Part shown: positions 11,704 to 22,959 of the stretch, in pieces
Layout: the number at the start of each line of letters is the position of its first letter
How positions within the stretch are numbered: the stretch's first letter is position 1
Assembly: GCA_014529385.2 (NCBI GenBank)
Contig: CM043949.1
Coordinates: 144,045,242-144,109,241, forward strand
Origin: Adiantum capillus-veneris
Taxonomy: Eukaryota; Streptophyta; Polypodiopsida; Polypodiales; Pteridaceae
Length of the DNA stretch: 64,000 nt
Reading direction: 5' to 3'
Notes under the pieces: model-generated
What the model was told of the DNA's origin: nothing
Database searches by the model: none
Seen by the model: the letters and a program-made list of their open reading frames with translations, nothing else
Program-made: the position numbers and the translations under genes

Positions 11704-12640
11704 TGAAGGCGTCCATTTCAACGAGGAAACCGTAGAGGTGGCCGTCGCGGTAATATTTTCTCTCGTCTCAAATTTCCTAATAAGCAATGTTCTTACTGAA
11801 ACAGAAATGGACATACTGAAGATGATTGTTGGGCACGTTTATATGATGAAGAACACAATATTACCACAAAATAATCACGTTTATCTAGAGACTCTTCTTC
11901 TTCTTCTTGTGAATATTGTGGACGATCTGATCATCCCACTCATATGTGCTATAAGAGTCGATTCGACACAGATCGGAATAGAGCATATGCTACTAAGCAT
12001 CGAAAGAACATTGTACCAGAAACAAGCTGCTTCTTATGTTCAGTTGCTCCAGACAGAATACTTCATGTACGTGATGGATCACATTTTATTGTCGATTTTG
12101 GTGCTACAAAAAATATGACATATCAGTCTAAGTGGCTCCATAACTATCATCCACTGCCAGTTCAACGTGTTGTTTATCTTGCTGATGATACTACTTGTCA
12201 AGTAAAGGGTATTGGAGACTTATATCTTGGTACCTTATCTTCTTCCACTCGAATTTTTCAAGGAGTATTACATGTACCAGATCTTCAACGTAATCTTCTT
12301 TCAGTTTCTAGACTTGTTGATCTTGGTCTATTTGTTGGATTTGATCATACCAAATGCCGAATTGAGAAAGATGGACAGACTATAGCCACTGCTCCTCGAA
12401 ACGGTAATTTGTTTGAACTCTCTCTCAACGATGTTGTAGCAAATATTGTCACTCCTCGAGGTGATCATGATTGCAAAGTATGGCATCACCGTTTTGTTCA
12501 TGCTGATTTCCCAAAACTCCTTGATCTTCAACGTCATGATCTCATTCATGGCATGGATCTTAAAGCCCATCCCCATATGGGAATTTGTGAATTTTGTGCT
12601 CTTCGAAAACACAATCGTAAACCCTTCCTCTTTCAAATAC
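11704..12640 (+). pseudogene. Copia B zinc knuckles, protease and GAG-pre-integrase
   Basis: After gag comes an Arg/Gly-rich stretch and a CCHC knuckle in which the second cysteine codon is TGA (about 11797), then a second intact knuckle CEYCGRSDHPTHMC (about 11912-11953). Protease follows with IVDFGATKNMT (about 12089), where the canonical Copia active site is D-S-G-A; the Ser-to-Phe change should abolish cleavage. The GAG-pre-integrase finger is clear: WHHRFVHADFPKLL and CEFCALRK (about 12481-12610). The longest frame is 11944-12849. Confidence 0.93.
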
Positions 12641-13520
12641 AACTCATTCTCATGACATATTGGATCTTGTTCATACTGATATATGTGGACCTCTACCTTC
12701 TTCGAGATCACAATAGCGCTACTTCATTACTTTCATTGATGATTTCTCAAGGTATACGACTGTATTTCTACTTAGACAAAAATCTAAAGCCTTATCTGTT
12801 TTCAAACAATTCCACAAGGCTCGGAACTTCAAACTGGTCATCGCCTTAAGAAGCTTCGTAGTGACAATGGAGGCGAATATGTTTCTCGAGAGTTTGTGAG
12901 TTACTGTGCTGACGGTGGAATTCATCATGAACACACTATTCCATATTTGCCTCAACAGAATGGTGTTGCTGAACGAAAGAATCGCACTATTCTCAATGCT
13001 ATAAGATGTATGCTGATTCATTCTGGTTTATCTCGTGTTTTTTGGGCTGAAGCTACTTTGACAGCATCATTTATTCAGAATCATCTTCCTACTACTGCAC
13101 CCTCTGGTAAGATACCCATCATAGCATGGACAGGTGACATTCCTTCTGTATCTCATTTTCAAACCTTTGGATGTATTGCTTATATTCATGTTCCCAAAGA
13201 AACACGAACAAAGCTTGATGCTCCTGGTCTTAAACTTATTTTTATTGGATATTCTGACACTTCCAAAGGATACAAATTCTATGACCCATCCTCCAAGAAA
13301 GTAATTGTGAATCGTGATGCTGCTTTTAATGAACAGCTTATGGGAGGCTCATGGTCCATGGATGATTCTGACGATACTAAATTATTGCTTCAGACTTTTC
13401 CATTTCTTTCAGAAGATGAAACTCTTCCTATAGAGCAACTTTCCTCTTCACAACATCCATTCCAAATGTTGCCAATGATGATATTGATATTTTTGTTGAT
13501 CTGCCTATTGATTTTGAACA
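12600..13520 (+). pseudogene. Copia B integrase core (frameshifted)
   Basis: The first catalytic Asp region near 12675 lies in another frame from the upstream protease-integrase finger segment. The glutamate motif PQQNGVAERKNRT (about 12951-12990) and the following WAEATLTASFIQNHLPTT are in the clean frame 12896-13648. The second Asp region (about 12860) is shifted and reads TSDNGGE-like sequence as a variant (GTAGTGACAATGGAGG). The C-terminal part reads FGCIAYIHVPKETRTKLD and FIGYSDTSKGYK. A frameshift near 13460 separates it from RT. Confidence 0.92.
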
Positions 13521-13559
13521 TGGCTCATGTCATGTTTATGATGACGATATTGCTGATAA

Positions 13560-15115
13560 TGCTTTTTCTACTTTTGAAGATCCCGTTACTTATGATGAAG
13601 CTATCTCTTCACCACAAAAGGATCAATGGCAAGAGGCTATGGAAGTAGAGTACGATTCTCTTATCTCTAAAGGTACATGGATACTAACTGAATTACCTCC
13701 TGGTCGTACAACTATTAAATGTAAGTGGGTGTATAAGACAAAAGTAAAAGCAGATAGATCTTTTGACAAGTTCAAGGCGCGTTTAGTTGCAAAAGGTTAC
13801 TCCCAAGTAGCTGGTGTTGATTATCAAGAGACTTTTTCACCAGTTGTTCGCATTACAAGTGTTCAAGTTTTATTGGCATTTGTTGTTCAATTTGATTTAG
13901 AAGCTCATCAAATGGATGTGTGAACAACCAGAAGGGTTTGTTATTCCAGGTAAAGAAGACCTTGTTGCTCAACTCCATAAGGCACTATATGGTCTCAAAC
14001 AAGCTTTGCGAGCCTGGTATACAAAATTTGATCCTTTTCTCACCTCTAAAGGATTCATATCTTGCTCGTCAGACCCCAAATTATACATAAAACGCCAAGG
14101 TAGCAGTTTTGTGATTCTTGCTCTTTATGTGGATGATACCATCCTTGTTTCCAATGATTTGGAATTTCTTCAGCAAGTGAAAAAGTTATTGTCTTCTGCA
14201 TTCGATATGGTGGATCTTGGAGAGATTCACTCTTGTCTTGGCATTCAAATCCAACGGAACCGTACAAAAGGTATTTTATTCCTTCGACAGTCAAAGTTTA
14301 TTGCAGATACTATTCAAAAATTTGGTATGGAATCTGCACATTCAGCCAACACACCTTATCTTGCGAGCTCTACGAAGAATACTTCTGACAATGGCGGTCA
14401 ACTTGTCACAAATCAACCTTATGCTAACTTGATTGGATGTCTTCAGTTTGTTGGCATGAACACTCGTCCTGATATTCTGTTTGCTGTTAATTATCTTGGA
14501 CAACATCTTGCATGTCCTTCTCTTAAGCATTGGTCTGCTGCAAAGCGTGTATTGAAATACTTGAAAAGCACTACAGATTTTGGTTTAGTCTATCGACGAC
14601 AACTCACATCGGATTCTACGCAATCCCTTTCTCTTTTGCGTTACATAGATGCAGACTGGACAAGCTCATATTTATCTATGCGATCTACTAGTGGAAATTG
14701 CTTCTTTATAAATGGTTGTTTTGTTTCTTGGACCAGCAAGAAACAACGTTGTGTTGCAGTTTCTACGACTGAGTCAGAATATGTTGCGGCATCACTTGCA
14801 GCTTGTGAGTTGATTTGGCTTCGACAAATGCTGGTTGATATTGGTCACTCTCCTTTTTCTAGCACACCCTTGCGGTGTGACAACCAAAGTGCTATTAGTC
14901 TTGCAAAAGACTATGTTCAACATAATAAGTCAAAGCACATTGCTGTCCATTATCATTATGTCAGGTATGAAGTACGCAAAGGAACCATTATCGTTGAACT
15001 TTGTCCAAGTGACCAGATGATTGCAGACATTTTGACCAAAGGCCTCAATGAGTCACGTTTCATCCTCTTGCGCTCGGAGCTTGGAGTTGCTTCGGCCTCA
15101 CTTTTTCTAGATTAG
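13560..15115 (+). pseudogene. Copia B reverse transcriptase-RNase H (45 bp deletion)
   Basis: RT begins in frame at about 13600; 13639-13923 carries WVYKTKVKADRS and ends after LEAHQMDV at a TGA. Compared with fragment A about 45 bases that encode the TAFLNGDMEEE block are missing at 13920, shifting the frame. The next frame (13916-15115, 399 codons) has an intact Y-V-D-D active site in LYVDDTILVSND (about 14127), then the RNase H motifs IDADWTSS, SWTSKKQ, TESEYVAA and CDNQSAI. Because the deletion takes out residues next to a catalytic Asp block, this copy cannot make functional RT although much of the C-terminal frame is pristine. Confidence 0.95.
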
Positions 15116-15353
15116 CTTCTTCGCTATTGTAATAGCTTTTTACATATGACATTGTAATATTTTAGGTACCATGCACTATGCACACTCCACATTTGCACCT
15201 TGTGATATCCAAGTCACTTGAATATTTATACATAGATGCACAATTCACTTTCACATCATCATCGTTGGTTCATATTTCACATTGTATAGGGGCTTGGGTT
15301 TTTCCCTTGAACTCCCCAAGGGTTTTTTCATCCAAAGCTAGAGACCTTTGTTT

Positions 15354-15362
15354 GAGTGGGGG
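15354..15362 (+). promoter_or_regulatory. Copia B polypurine tract
   Basis: GAGTGGGGG lies a base before the 3' LTR start; this is where plus-strand priming occurs. The 238 bases between the pol end (15115) and this tract are non-coding. Confidence 0.85.
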
Positions 15363-15505
15363 TGTTGGAGCTATATATGGCTCACTCTACTGAACTTGGT
15401 CTCACCTATATATTTGTATCTTGTCCTCAATATGAATCAGTCTTTGGGAGCGTATATGGTGTATCTCTTGTCTCGTCTCTCTCTCCTTCTCTCTACATCT
15501 CAACA
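15363..15505 (+). repeat. Copia B 3' LTR (143 bp)
   Basis: TGTTGGAGCTATATATGGC to CTCAACA; three base differences from the 5' LTR, none of them indels. Confidence 0.96.
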
Positions 15506-15611
15506 ATTTCTTTATCTTCCTCTCTCTATCTATCTCTTTCTCCCGATGGATATCTCTATTCCTCTCTCTCTCCCTCTCCCTCTCTCTTCTCTCTCTCTCT
15601 CTCTCTCTCTT

Positions 15612-15651
<40 letters not shown>

Positions 15652-15714
15652 TATCTCTCTCTCCCCTCTTTCCCTATGTCTCTCTATCTCCTGCTTTCCT
15701 TCTCCTCTCCTCTC

Positions 15715-15765
<51 letters not shown>

Positions 15766-15784
15766 ATATATTTCTCCCTCTCTC

Positions 15785-15818
<34 letters not shown>

Positions 15819-16078
15819 ACAAATCTAACACAGAGATACCCTTAAAAATCTAACACGAAGATACCCTAACAAATCTAACATTTGCAAACAAGCAGATATT
15901 GATTGCCATGCACGAAGAGACATTTCAACCACGCAACCATTTTTCAAATGAACGAGTTATGTCATGATATCTCTATCTTTCTCATCAATTTTAAGAGTTT
16001 ATGCATGTACGTGCGTGTGTGTGCGTGCATGTTACTATGCGTGTGTTTGTGGAGTAGAAAACAATACGGAAAGAAGGC

Positions 16079-16104
16079 GGGGGGGGGGGGGGGGGGGGGG
16101 GGGG
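16079..16104 (+). repeat. Poly-G run, 26 bases
   Basis: Uninterrupted G tract after AAGAAGGC. The homologous tract in copy 2 (36804-36838) is 35 bases. Proline- or glycine-rich frames through it are artefacts. Confidence 0.95.
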
Positions 16105-16821
16105 CAATGTTTTGTGAATACCTTTGGTTGTAGCGCGGTTTCTGGTTAGTTTGAGCTTCCAATGACGAGCGCAAAAAACCCCCTTCGAGGAGTGCCTCCT
16201 TGACCTGAACGTGCGTGTGTGTGTGTATGTGTTGTTGTTGTGTTTAAGATGGAGTAGGGAGAGAGGGAGAGAGGGAGGAGTGGTGTGGGAGGTGGAGAGG
16301 GGGGGGGGGGGGGGAGGTTGAGATGTAGCGATGGCGGAGAGGAAGGAGGGCAGGGTATGCAGTCAAAATGCGGCATACTCTCCCCTCCTGCTCGATTTTA
16401 GGTGCCAGGAATTATTGCGGATATTATCACGCCTATTCTTGCTTCTATTACCGCGCCTATTACTGCCAGTATTACTACGATAATTCATTTCAAATGGATA
16501 CAAATGTATCCGAGGTTGCACGGGAGGAGGGAGGGGAGGGGTACAAACCACCCCTTCTACCCTTAGATATCAATTATTTCATTTCTTAGCCTTTTGAGTT
16601 TTTTTATGAAGATTTTTAATTTTTTATAAATATTTTATTTTGTAGTACTTTTAGATGTTTATTATTTGCATTTTCTAAGTCCACTTTTATTTAATTTATT
16701 TTTTAGCACTCATTGTTGTTTATTCTCTTTGAATTTAAGTTCGGTATTATTTTTATTAGAATTTAAAACTTTCTCTAATTTTTTTTTTAAAGGCACATGA
16801 CTAAATAAAAAAATTTATCGC

Positions 16822-17483
16822 GTGTGTAGGACATCGACTGTGATTATCGTGGCCCCCTCTGAAGACCTTGAGCACGATCGATGGCTCAAGGAAAAACTCC
16901 CTTGTCCTTGCACCAAGTGCAAAAGGGAAATCCCTCGCTTGAGGTGTGTTGCATTGGAGCACGTGGAGAATGAAGGGCTTTGGTATCCTTCAAAAAGCGC
17001 TCGGAGAGATGAGAGCGCCACTCACCCATTGCCCCATTGGTGTGTGTTTGGTGGTGGTACATCGGCGCACAAGGCCTAACGACGGAGGCAAGAGGTACTA
17101 GATGATTTGGGTGCACCGCATGGTGATCCTCTCGTTGGCTCTACTTCCACAACTCCTATGGCATCTCAGTTGCACTTTGAGGTAGAGGATGAGCACATGT
17201 TTGGCATGTGTGATGAGTGAGTGCGACGTGTGCGAGCAGGAATGTCAGCCTTGCACTCAACGTGTAGCAACAACGGAGGATAGATTGATTGCGAGTATCA
17301 GAACATCTCTTTATGACGGGCACATTATTCGTTGCTTTGGGCATTGTTGGAAGTTCTTAATTTGCAAGTGAAATTCGGTTGGAGCAATGCAAGTGTCGAT
17401 GCACTCCTTGGGAAGTATGAAATATGGATTTTTATATACTCTTCACTCGCTTCCTTGCCGTCTCCTAGCAATTCTACTGGTAT
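16822..17483 (+). pseudogene. CACTA transposase N-terminal (Transposase-associated) region
   Basis: The plus frame 16822-17079 contains LPCPCTKCKREIPRLRC followed by VALEHVENEGLW. This resembles the Cys-rich transposase-associated domain found at the N-terminus of Tnp2-type CACTA proteins, in which C-P-C-x-x-C is followed by a segment ending in H-L-x-x-x-G-F. The stretch ends at a TAA, then continues out of frame with DDLGAPHGDPL, an acidic segment and C-E-Q-E-C sequence. The same region is present in R copy 2 at 37580-38200. Confidence 0.65.
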
Positions 17484-17489
17484 GCGGTT

Positions 17490-19900
17490 TGTTGTAGTTT
17501 GATGGGCAAAATGTTGCCAAAAGATCATCACATGCCTCCAGGTTGTCGACGATCTAGATCATATGTCACTGCACTTGGAATGGAGTATGAGTGCATCCAT
17601 GCATGCATCAACGATTGCATGCTATACTCCAATAAGCACGCACATGCTAGCTCATGTCCCGTGTGCGGGGAGGCACGATACAAGACCGGAGTGAGCAAGA
17701 TGCACCTACCTCGCAAGGTATTGATTCATTTTCCATTAATTCCTCGTATTCAACACATGTTTAAAAGTAGGTCTACCATGGATCTTCTTGCATGGCACGC
17801 CAACCACCGCTAAAATGATGTAATGATGCGTGTCTCTGCCAATTCACTTGCATAGAGGTCCATCAAAACTCAATGGCCAGAGTTTCAGTTCAAGCCATGA
17901 CCCTTGAGGCTTGGGTTAGCAAGTGATGGTTTCAACCCCTTCAACACTAAGTCTACTTCATGGAGCACTTGGCTTGTGATGATCGTCAATTACAATATTC
18001 CACCATGAGAGACAACCAAGAAGGGAAATATACTTCTTTCCTTGTTTGTGCCAGGGAAGTACAAAGTTTCAAATATTGACGTCTACCTCGAGCCACTCAT
18101 CAGGGAGTTGAAGTAGTTATGGAGAGGCATTCCTGTTGTCGACGTATCACCTGCAAAGGGGAAGAGAGAGAAGCCATTGTGAGCAGAATCCTTATGTGGA
18201 CTATGCACGACTATCCTGGGCTTGGCGAGAGTTTTGGTCACCCCCTTTTTTTCTCTCTCTCTTTTTCTCTCTCTCCCTTTAGTTCACTCATCCCTCTAAC
18301 GATATGATATGTATGTAGGGTTGCCCACATCGGGGCACAATGCATGTCCTACTTGCGGGCCATCGTTGGTGACATAGAGGCCCGATGCACTGAGCAAGGT
18401 AATCTATCCAAGAAACCATCATTTCTTACCCCAAGGGTATAGCAAGAACAAGGCTCCAATAAATGGAAATACCCCTCTAAAGCTCACGATGGCAGATTGA
18501 GCAACCATTTGGGAAGATCACCACAACAACAATCCGGCTCCGTGTCCTCCACCAAAAGGTATGTCAAGGTATTCCATATTTTTAAGGCTTCCATATTGGA
18601 AGGACTTAAAAATACAACACCTCTTGGAACCCATGCACATATTCAAGAATGTATCTCAAACACTATGGGACCACATTTTTGGCAAGAAGGACTCTTTGGG
18701 TGCAAGGGAGGATTTGAGGCTTTTGAAACGTCTCCTTGCCTCTGCTTCTCCACGTTGTGCCCACAATGGAAAGATTGTGCTTCCTAAAGCACCATGGATG
18801 CTAGCCAAAGAAGAATTAGACAAAGTGAAGGGTATTCGCAGACCAACAGGATACATGAGGTCGCTAAAGGGAGATTTCACAAAAGCAAAAAAGGGTGAAA
18901 GAGTTCAATGTATGGGTTGAAGTCCCACGATTGAAAGAAGATGCTCCAGGTAATGTCCCTCTCCCTATTCTATCTATAGTTTGTGCATATGACTTTCTCT
19001 CAGTTTCCCTTCCCCTATTTACATTTTAGTTCATTTTTCCGGTGAGTATATGTATATGCTGGGACAAGAAAGTCATGGATGTTCAAACTTGGAGAGCTAG
19101 TAAGGTACACCACAAGTCTCCACTCAACTACACCTTTCTTATGTACACAATAATTTCAACTAGCACCTAATATATCTTTGTGTGTTTTGTTGCAGATTTG
19201 TGAGCTCCAAGGAAACTGAAATAGATGCTATCCCTATTGCTCAAACACTTGCAAAAACAATTTTGTGTGCCATTGAGGGTGCATTTCCTCGATCAGTCCT
19301 TCTTAGTCCAATTCACCTCTTGGTTCACGTGGTGGAGGAGATTGCTATATGTGGAGTAGTGCATGCACGATGAATGTTATTCTTAGAGAGGTTTTTAAAA
19401 ACTCTCAAAGATTTTGTGCGGCTACGATCTCAACCAGAGGCATGTATGGCCGAAGAGTGGATTGTGCAAGAGGAATTTGTTTACATATCAGAGTATTTGG
19501 CACAAGTTGATCCTTTGATGCCTCGCATGTGCTCAGACGAGGAAGATGCAAGGATGAATTCACACTTGCCAAGTGGAAAGGAAAAACTAATTAACATGGA
19601 TATGAATCTATTCCGAGTGGTCAATTTGTATTCTCGATCCAAAGATTATGACCAAGTGGGTGGACTTGTGGAAAGTGGCAAAGGCAAGGCATTTGCAAGA
19701 GAGAGAAGCATGGAAACAAGCACATGGAGGAAGGAGGGAACTGCGAGTGTCTAAACACCTTGCATGTTTCCCAGATCTCATTAGTGCGGAGTGGATTCAT
19801 GAGAGAATGACTGAAGCAAAAGAGCACGAAGAAGACATCACCAATAAAGAATGGGAGTATGCACGAGGTTGGGCGCCAAAGGTAGAGTACTCATATACCT
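17490..19900 (+). pseudogene. CACTA Tnp2-type transposase (Transposase_21 plus DUF4218), decayed
   Basis: Tnp2-type transposases excise and reinsert CACTA elements. Visible in order: LGMEYECIHACINDCMLY with CPVCGEARYK (17575-17690), HFPLIPRIQHMFKS (17727-17770), LASDGFNPFNTKSTSWSTW (about 17915-17970), FVPGKYKVSNIDVYLEPL (about 18045-18100), MWTMHDYPGLG (about 18195-18230), LPTSGHNACPTCG (about 18321-18358), PYWKDLKIQHLLEPMHIFKN (about 18590-18650), a frame-slipped GLKSHD (about 18912-18930), then the DUF4218 part with LVHVVEEIAICGVVHARWM and ERFLKTLKDFVR (19320-19420). Likely introns: about 18235-18319 (ends TATGTATGTAG) and one ending TTGTTGCAG at 19195. Several stops and frameshifts show it is dead. 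Confidence 0.9.
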
Positions 19901-20396
19901 AAACCATATTGTAAAATTTTTGTTTGTGCTATGTTTCATTTGTATTAGATAAAAGATATTTTCCTATTTTGTATTGCCTTTCCTTTAACTCTATGTGGTC
20001 AAAGTTTACTCACTTTCAGCTTCTCTTTTATAGGTCATCTGTATCCCAGCAATCCACAACCAAAACTCTGGTTTGTAATTCTGGTAACACCTCAGAGGAG
20101 AACCATTTTTTCCACTAATGAAGTGGAGACCATCTTTTGACCCTCTTCCACCTCCGACTTTGGATGAGGTGGAGACAGAGGAGAGGGAGGTCAATGAATC
20201 AAGTCCGGCGGTGAAAAGTCTTGGCAAGGATGATCGTTATGATGATGAAGATGATGAGATGGAGGATGGGGAATTCAAAGATGATGAAGCCAATGCATCC
20301 ACAAACGACAATTCCATTTCTCTCTTTATTGATTTAGGGGCCATGGACTTAGAATTGGATGATGCCTCATGGAATCTTTTGGAAGATAATTCATAA
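19640..20396 (+). pseudogene. CACTA transposase C-terminal region with acidic tail
   Basis: The frame 19648-19902 (MTKWVDLWKVAKARHLQERE...) is charged and helical and probably ends at a splice donor near 19881 (AAAG GTAGAG); an acceptor CTTTTATAG lies at 20033. The last frame, 20118-20396, has a proline patch, a run DDRYDDEDDEMEDGEF and the tail SLFIDLGAMDLELDDASWN before TAA. This tail exists again, inverted and triplicated, at 23250-23640, so it belongs to the transposon family and not to a host gene. Confidence 0.7.
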
Positions 20397-20804
20397 ACAT
20401 TTTGCAGTTATGAAGTTTTTTGGTCGTGTAATCCATTCAACTATCTCTCCCCCCTCTTCCTCTCTCTAATTTTGTGAACATGCTCAATTATGTTAATAAA
20501 GTGAGTGACTATTTTAGCTGTAACCAAGTGTAATCTTATTATCACCTCCCCCCTCCTCCCCTCTCTCTCTCTCTCTCTATCCCTCTTTATCTTTTCTTTT
20601 AAATTTGATAATTTCATATAATATCTTTAATATTTTTTGAGATAAGGGAAGCACCAAGATTTAAGGGGGGGGGATGGGGATGTTTTAAGCCAGAATTTGA
20701 AAGTTTAGGTGCTAAATTTCCCCATGAAAATAAACGGGGTAATAAAAGCGGTAATAGATGAGGTAATAAGGCGGTAATAACCGCGGAGACTTGTGTAATA
20801 GTTT
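20397..20804. other. 3' flank of the transposase; AT-rich with GGTAATA repeats
   Basis: Contains a possible polyadenylation signal AATAAA at about 20494, short CT runs (20560-20580) and, at 20738-20785, four spaced copies of GGTAATA. No gene seen. Confidence 0.6.
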
Positions 20805-21004
20805 NNNNNNNNNNNNNNNNNNNNNNNNNNNNNNNNNNNNNNNNNNNNNNNNNNNNNNNNNNNNNNNNNNNNNNNNNNNNNNNNNNNNNNNNNNNNNNNN
20901 NNNNNNNNNNNNNNNNNNNNNNNNNNNNNNNNNNNNNNNNNNNNNNNNNNNNNNNNNNNNNNNNNNNNNNNNNNNNNNNNNNNNNNNNNNNNNNNNNNNN
21001 NNNN
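20805..21004. other. Assembly gap, 200 N
   Basis: Exactly 200 N, a placeholder length. Open frames crossing it are meaningless. Confidence 1.
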
Positions 21005-21301
21005 GGCCCGGCCATTTCCAAACAAACAACTGGAGATAGGAGAGTTTTTAGTTTATTTTTAAAAAAACAAAAAAAAAAAACTTATGGAGTTTTTATATTT
21101 ACATAACATTAATCGATTTTTTATTACTTACATCTCTCTTTATCGCAAATCTATTTTTTCTTCAACTCTTTTAGCAAAAAATATTCAAATTTGGATACTG
21201 CTTTCTATTTTACAAGAAATATATTTATGGACCATAGTAATTTTCTTAAAATAATGGACAACGAAAACGGTAGACATTTGATCATAAAAATTATTACATA
21301 C
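21005..21301. other. AT-rich DNA, nothing recognised
   Basis: A/T runs and no coding signal; the last four bases ATAC (21298-21301) are the candidate target duplication of the adjacent LTR element. Confidence 0.6.
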
Positions 21302-21447
21302 TGTGGTGTACACGGGAGTAAGACCAAACTAGCTAGCCCTCAACGAGTGAGGCAGCTCCTTATATTGAGCATTGGAAAGGCTACATGCCAAGAACAACAG
21401 AAGTGTCCTCCCCACACTAGGTGTTTGGACACACGACACACACCACA
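21302..21447 (-). repeat. 3' LTR of the H1-bearing element
   Basis: 146 bp, shorter than its partner by about 22 bases near its outer (left) end. Preceded on the minus strand by the purine tract at 21448-21460. Confidence 0.75.
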
Positions 21448-21460
21448 CCTCCCCCCTTAG
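21448..21460 (-). promoter_or_regulatory. Polypurine tract of the H1-bearing element
   Basis: The plus strand reads CCTCCCCCCTTAG; the minus-strand purine run CTAAGGGGGGAGG ends directly at the LTR's TGTGG. Confidence 0.75.
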
Positions 21461-21604
21461 GGAGAAAAAAGATGGACATCTTTTTACAATGTTGGGTGAG
21501 AATGGACTTCACAAGAGACATCAACTCCGACGCCTCATCTGGGGGGAGTGATCATACAACGACTCAAGGATTAGGGACTGAATTGGGGACTAGACTCATC
21601 ATCA

Positions 21605-21833
21605 TGCCGAAATCGTCAAGGCATGGAACTCATACATCTCGCTTGTGCAAACATTAGGTCGCTATCCCAATGAAATGGACAAGATGAGGAAGGATGAGGT
21701 GAGGCTTGGGGGCGATATTTTTGCAACATACATCCCTTCCCGAAGGAGCTTGGTGTGTGATGATAATGGTCATTTAACAAAAACTAAATTGCGACATGAA
21801 CTAAAGATGAAAAGACTATCACTAAACACATAA
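21605..21833 (+). other. Open frame inside the H1-bearing element, unknown
   Basis: A plus-strand frame from about 21606 to the TAA at 21831 encodes AEIVKAWNSYISLVQTLGRY followed by a charged segment (MDKMRKDEVRLGG). It is antisense to the element, has no start of its own in good context, and no family is recognised. It may be a second captured fragment. Confidence 0.35.
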
Positions 21834-22139
21834 TGAAAGCTTGAGCTTCACGATTGTAGCACTGTTTCATGACCAACAAGACTAGAAGGTCGGGCATCTC
21901 TGCAACAAAGTTGCAGCCACTCCCATCTCCTTGAGCATACTGGAAAAGGAACCTTTGAAAACCACTATTAGCCAAAAGAACAAAATATCCTAAGAGAATG
22001 GGCTGCGTAGAGCTGATTGTAGGTTGTTGCAAGAAACACTCATGACAATCCAAATGCATTAACCAGTCGGCCCCCTACTTTGTTGGCATTGTATGTAGAT
22101 AGAATTGCATGGGAAGCTTCAGTAGCACTTTCCAGAAAT

Positions 22140-22690
22140 TTGTATAGCTGGACAAAATTCGACCTTTGATTGTGTCTTCTTAGCACCCAATGTGAGACCC
22201 GATTGCGTAGGGCGCTTTTTGAGTTTCAGTTCAGTCTTTTTGGGCTTCTAGCAACCCTGTATAGAAGGATCGTCACTACCATCTGAGTGCGGCTCGGCAG
22301 TCCTCACAACCCCGTCCACCACAGGATTAGTCGTAGTGTTTTTTGCCTGCTTCTTCTTGTCGCCTTTCTTGGTTTGCAGCAGGTTTAGCGGCTTTGGGTG
22401 CTGCCTTCTTGGGCGACTTCGCACACTTGGGCTCTTCGGTGCCGCCTTCTTCAAACCCAACTTCTTGGGGGTTGCCTTCTTCACTTCTGGTGAGAGCTTA
22501 TAGGACTCCTTGACTTTCAGGTAGCCTCGATGTACTTGCTAATGGCGATTAGTCATGAGCCTAATCTCTCCTTCAATGCTAGAATAGCTTCGTTGATAGG
22601 ATGAAGCGACTCCGTCTTGGGCTTCTTGGCAGCAGGAGGCTTGGCCTTCTTAGGACTAGAGCTAAGGAGTACTGGAAATCGCAGGTTTAT
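22140..22690 (-). pseudogene. Histone H1 (linker histone) fragment, broken
   Basis: Minus strand, in order: a lysine/proline/alanine arm (PKKAKPPAAKKPKTE, about 22649-22605), the start of the winged-helix globular domain (LHPINEAILALKERLGS, about 22604-22555, then IAISKYIEA to about 22520), then directly KVKESYKLSPEVKKATPKK (about 22515-22460) and a Lys/Ala/Pro tail with KSPKKAAPKAAKPAA in a shifted frame. Linker histones bind the nucleosome dyad. The middle of the globular domain, about 25 residues normally between KYIEA-like and KVKASYKL-like motifs, is missing. There is a TGA inside the globular domain and a frameshift at the deletion point. It sits in sense orientation inside the LTR element, so it is a captured copy and not a host locus. 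Lys-rich sequence continues to about 22150 in mixed frames. Confidence 0.85.
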
Positions 22691-22784
22691 GCGCGGCGAC
22701 CTTCAAGGGCCTATGAGAGTCTGCTTTGCAGGGTAGCGGATGCAGCTGGCGAAATTACATGAGGAAAGTTGTAGGCAGCGATAG

Positions 22785-22785
<1 letters not shown>

Positions 22786-22861
<76 letters not shown>
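22786..22861. repeat. (CT)n microsatellite
   Basis: About 38 CT units with one interruption, inside the H1-bearing element between its H1 segment and its 5' LTR. Confidence 0.95.
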
Positions 22862-22862
<1 letters not shown>

Positions 22863-22959
22863 ACCCGTGTCAAGCAAGATTTCCATCGCTGGCGTAGGTA
22901 TTCCCCAAGAAAATCAAGAAAAGGATTTCTAACTAACCCTTGCCCGCCGTCTCCACCAA

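Larger units (their letters stand above)
10066..15505 (+). mobile_element. Copia LTR retrotransposon B, 5440 bp, full length
   Basis: Complete architecture: 143 bp LTRs starting TGTTGGAG and ending TCTCAACA, a tRNA-Met primer-binding site one position after the 5' LTR, a leader of about 0.77 kb, gag, protease, integrase, reverse transcriptase and RNase H in Copia order, a purine tract and the 3' LTR, bounded by a 5 bp duplication. The two LTRs differ at three positions by eye (the 9th base, a G/A transition and a T/C transition), about 2 percent, so insertion is comparatively recent. The coding region is nevertheless broken by stops, frameshifts and a deletion of about 45 bases in RT, so it is non-autonomous now. 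Confidence 0.97.
15511..17483. repeat. Repeat R, copy 1, right part
   Basis: Resumes the host repeat after the target duplication and matches 31539-31753 and 36424-38208 of copy 2. It contains a long imperfect (CT)n tract (about 15567-15818), the shared segment ATTGATTGCCATGCACGAAG (about 15898), a 26-base G run (16079-16104), a second G run near 16300, and AT-rich DNA 16590-16800. Similarity to copy 2 ends at TACTGGTAT (17483), where copy 2 is interrupted by a CACTA-type terminus. Confidence 0.9.

Noticed and set aside
15348-15853. Ser/Leu-rich open frames of up to 165 codons
   Set aside because: They are translations of the 3' LTR and the CT microsatellite in three registers; no start context and no non-repeat homology.
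20614-21039. Open frames across the first N gap
   Set aside because: The N run contains no stops by definition; nothing real is encoded.
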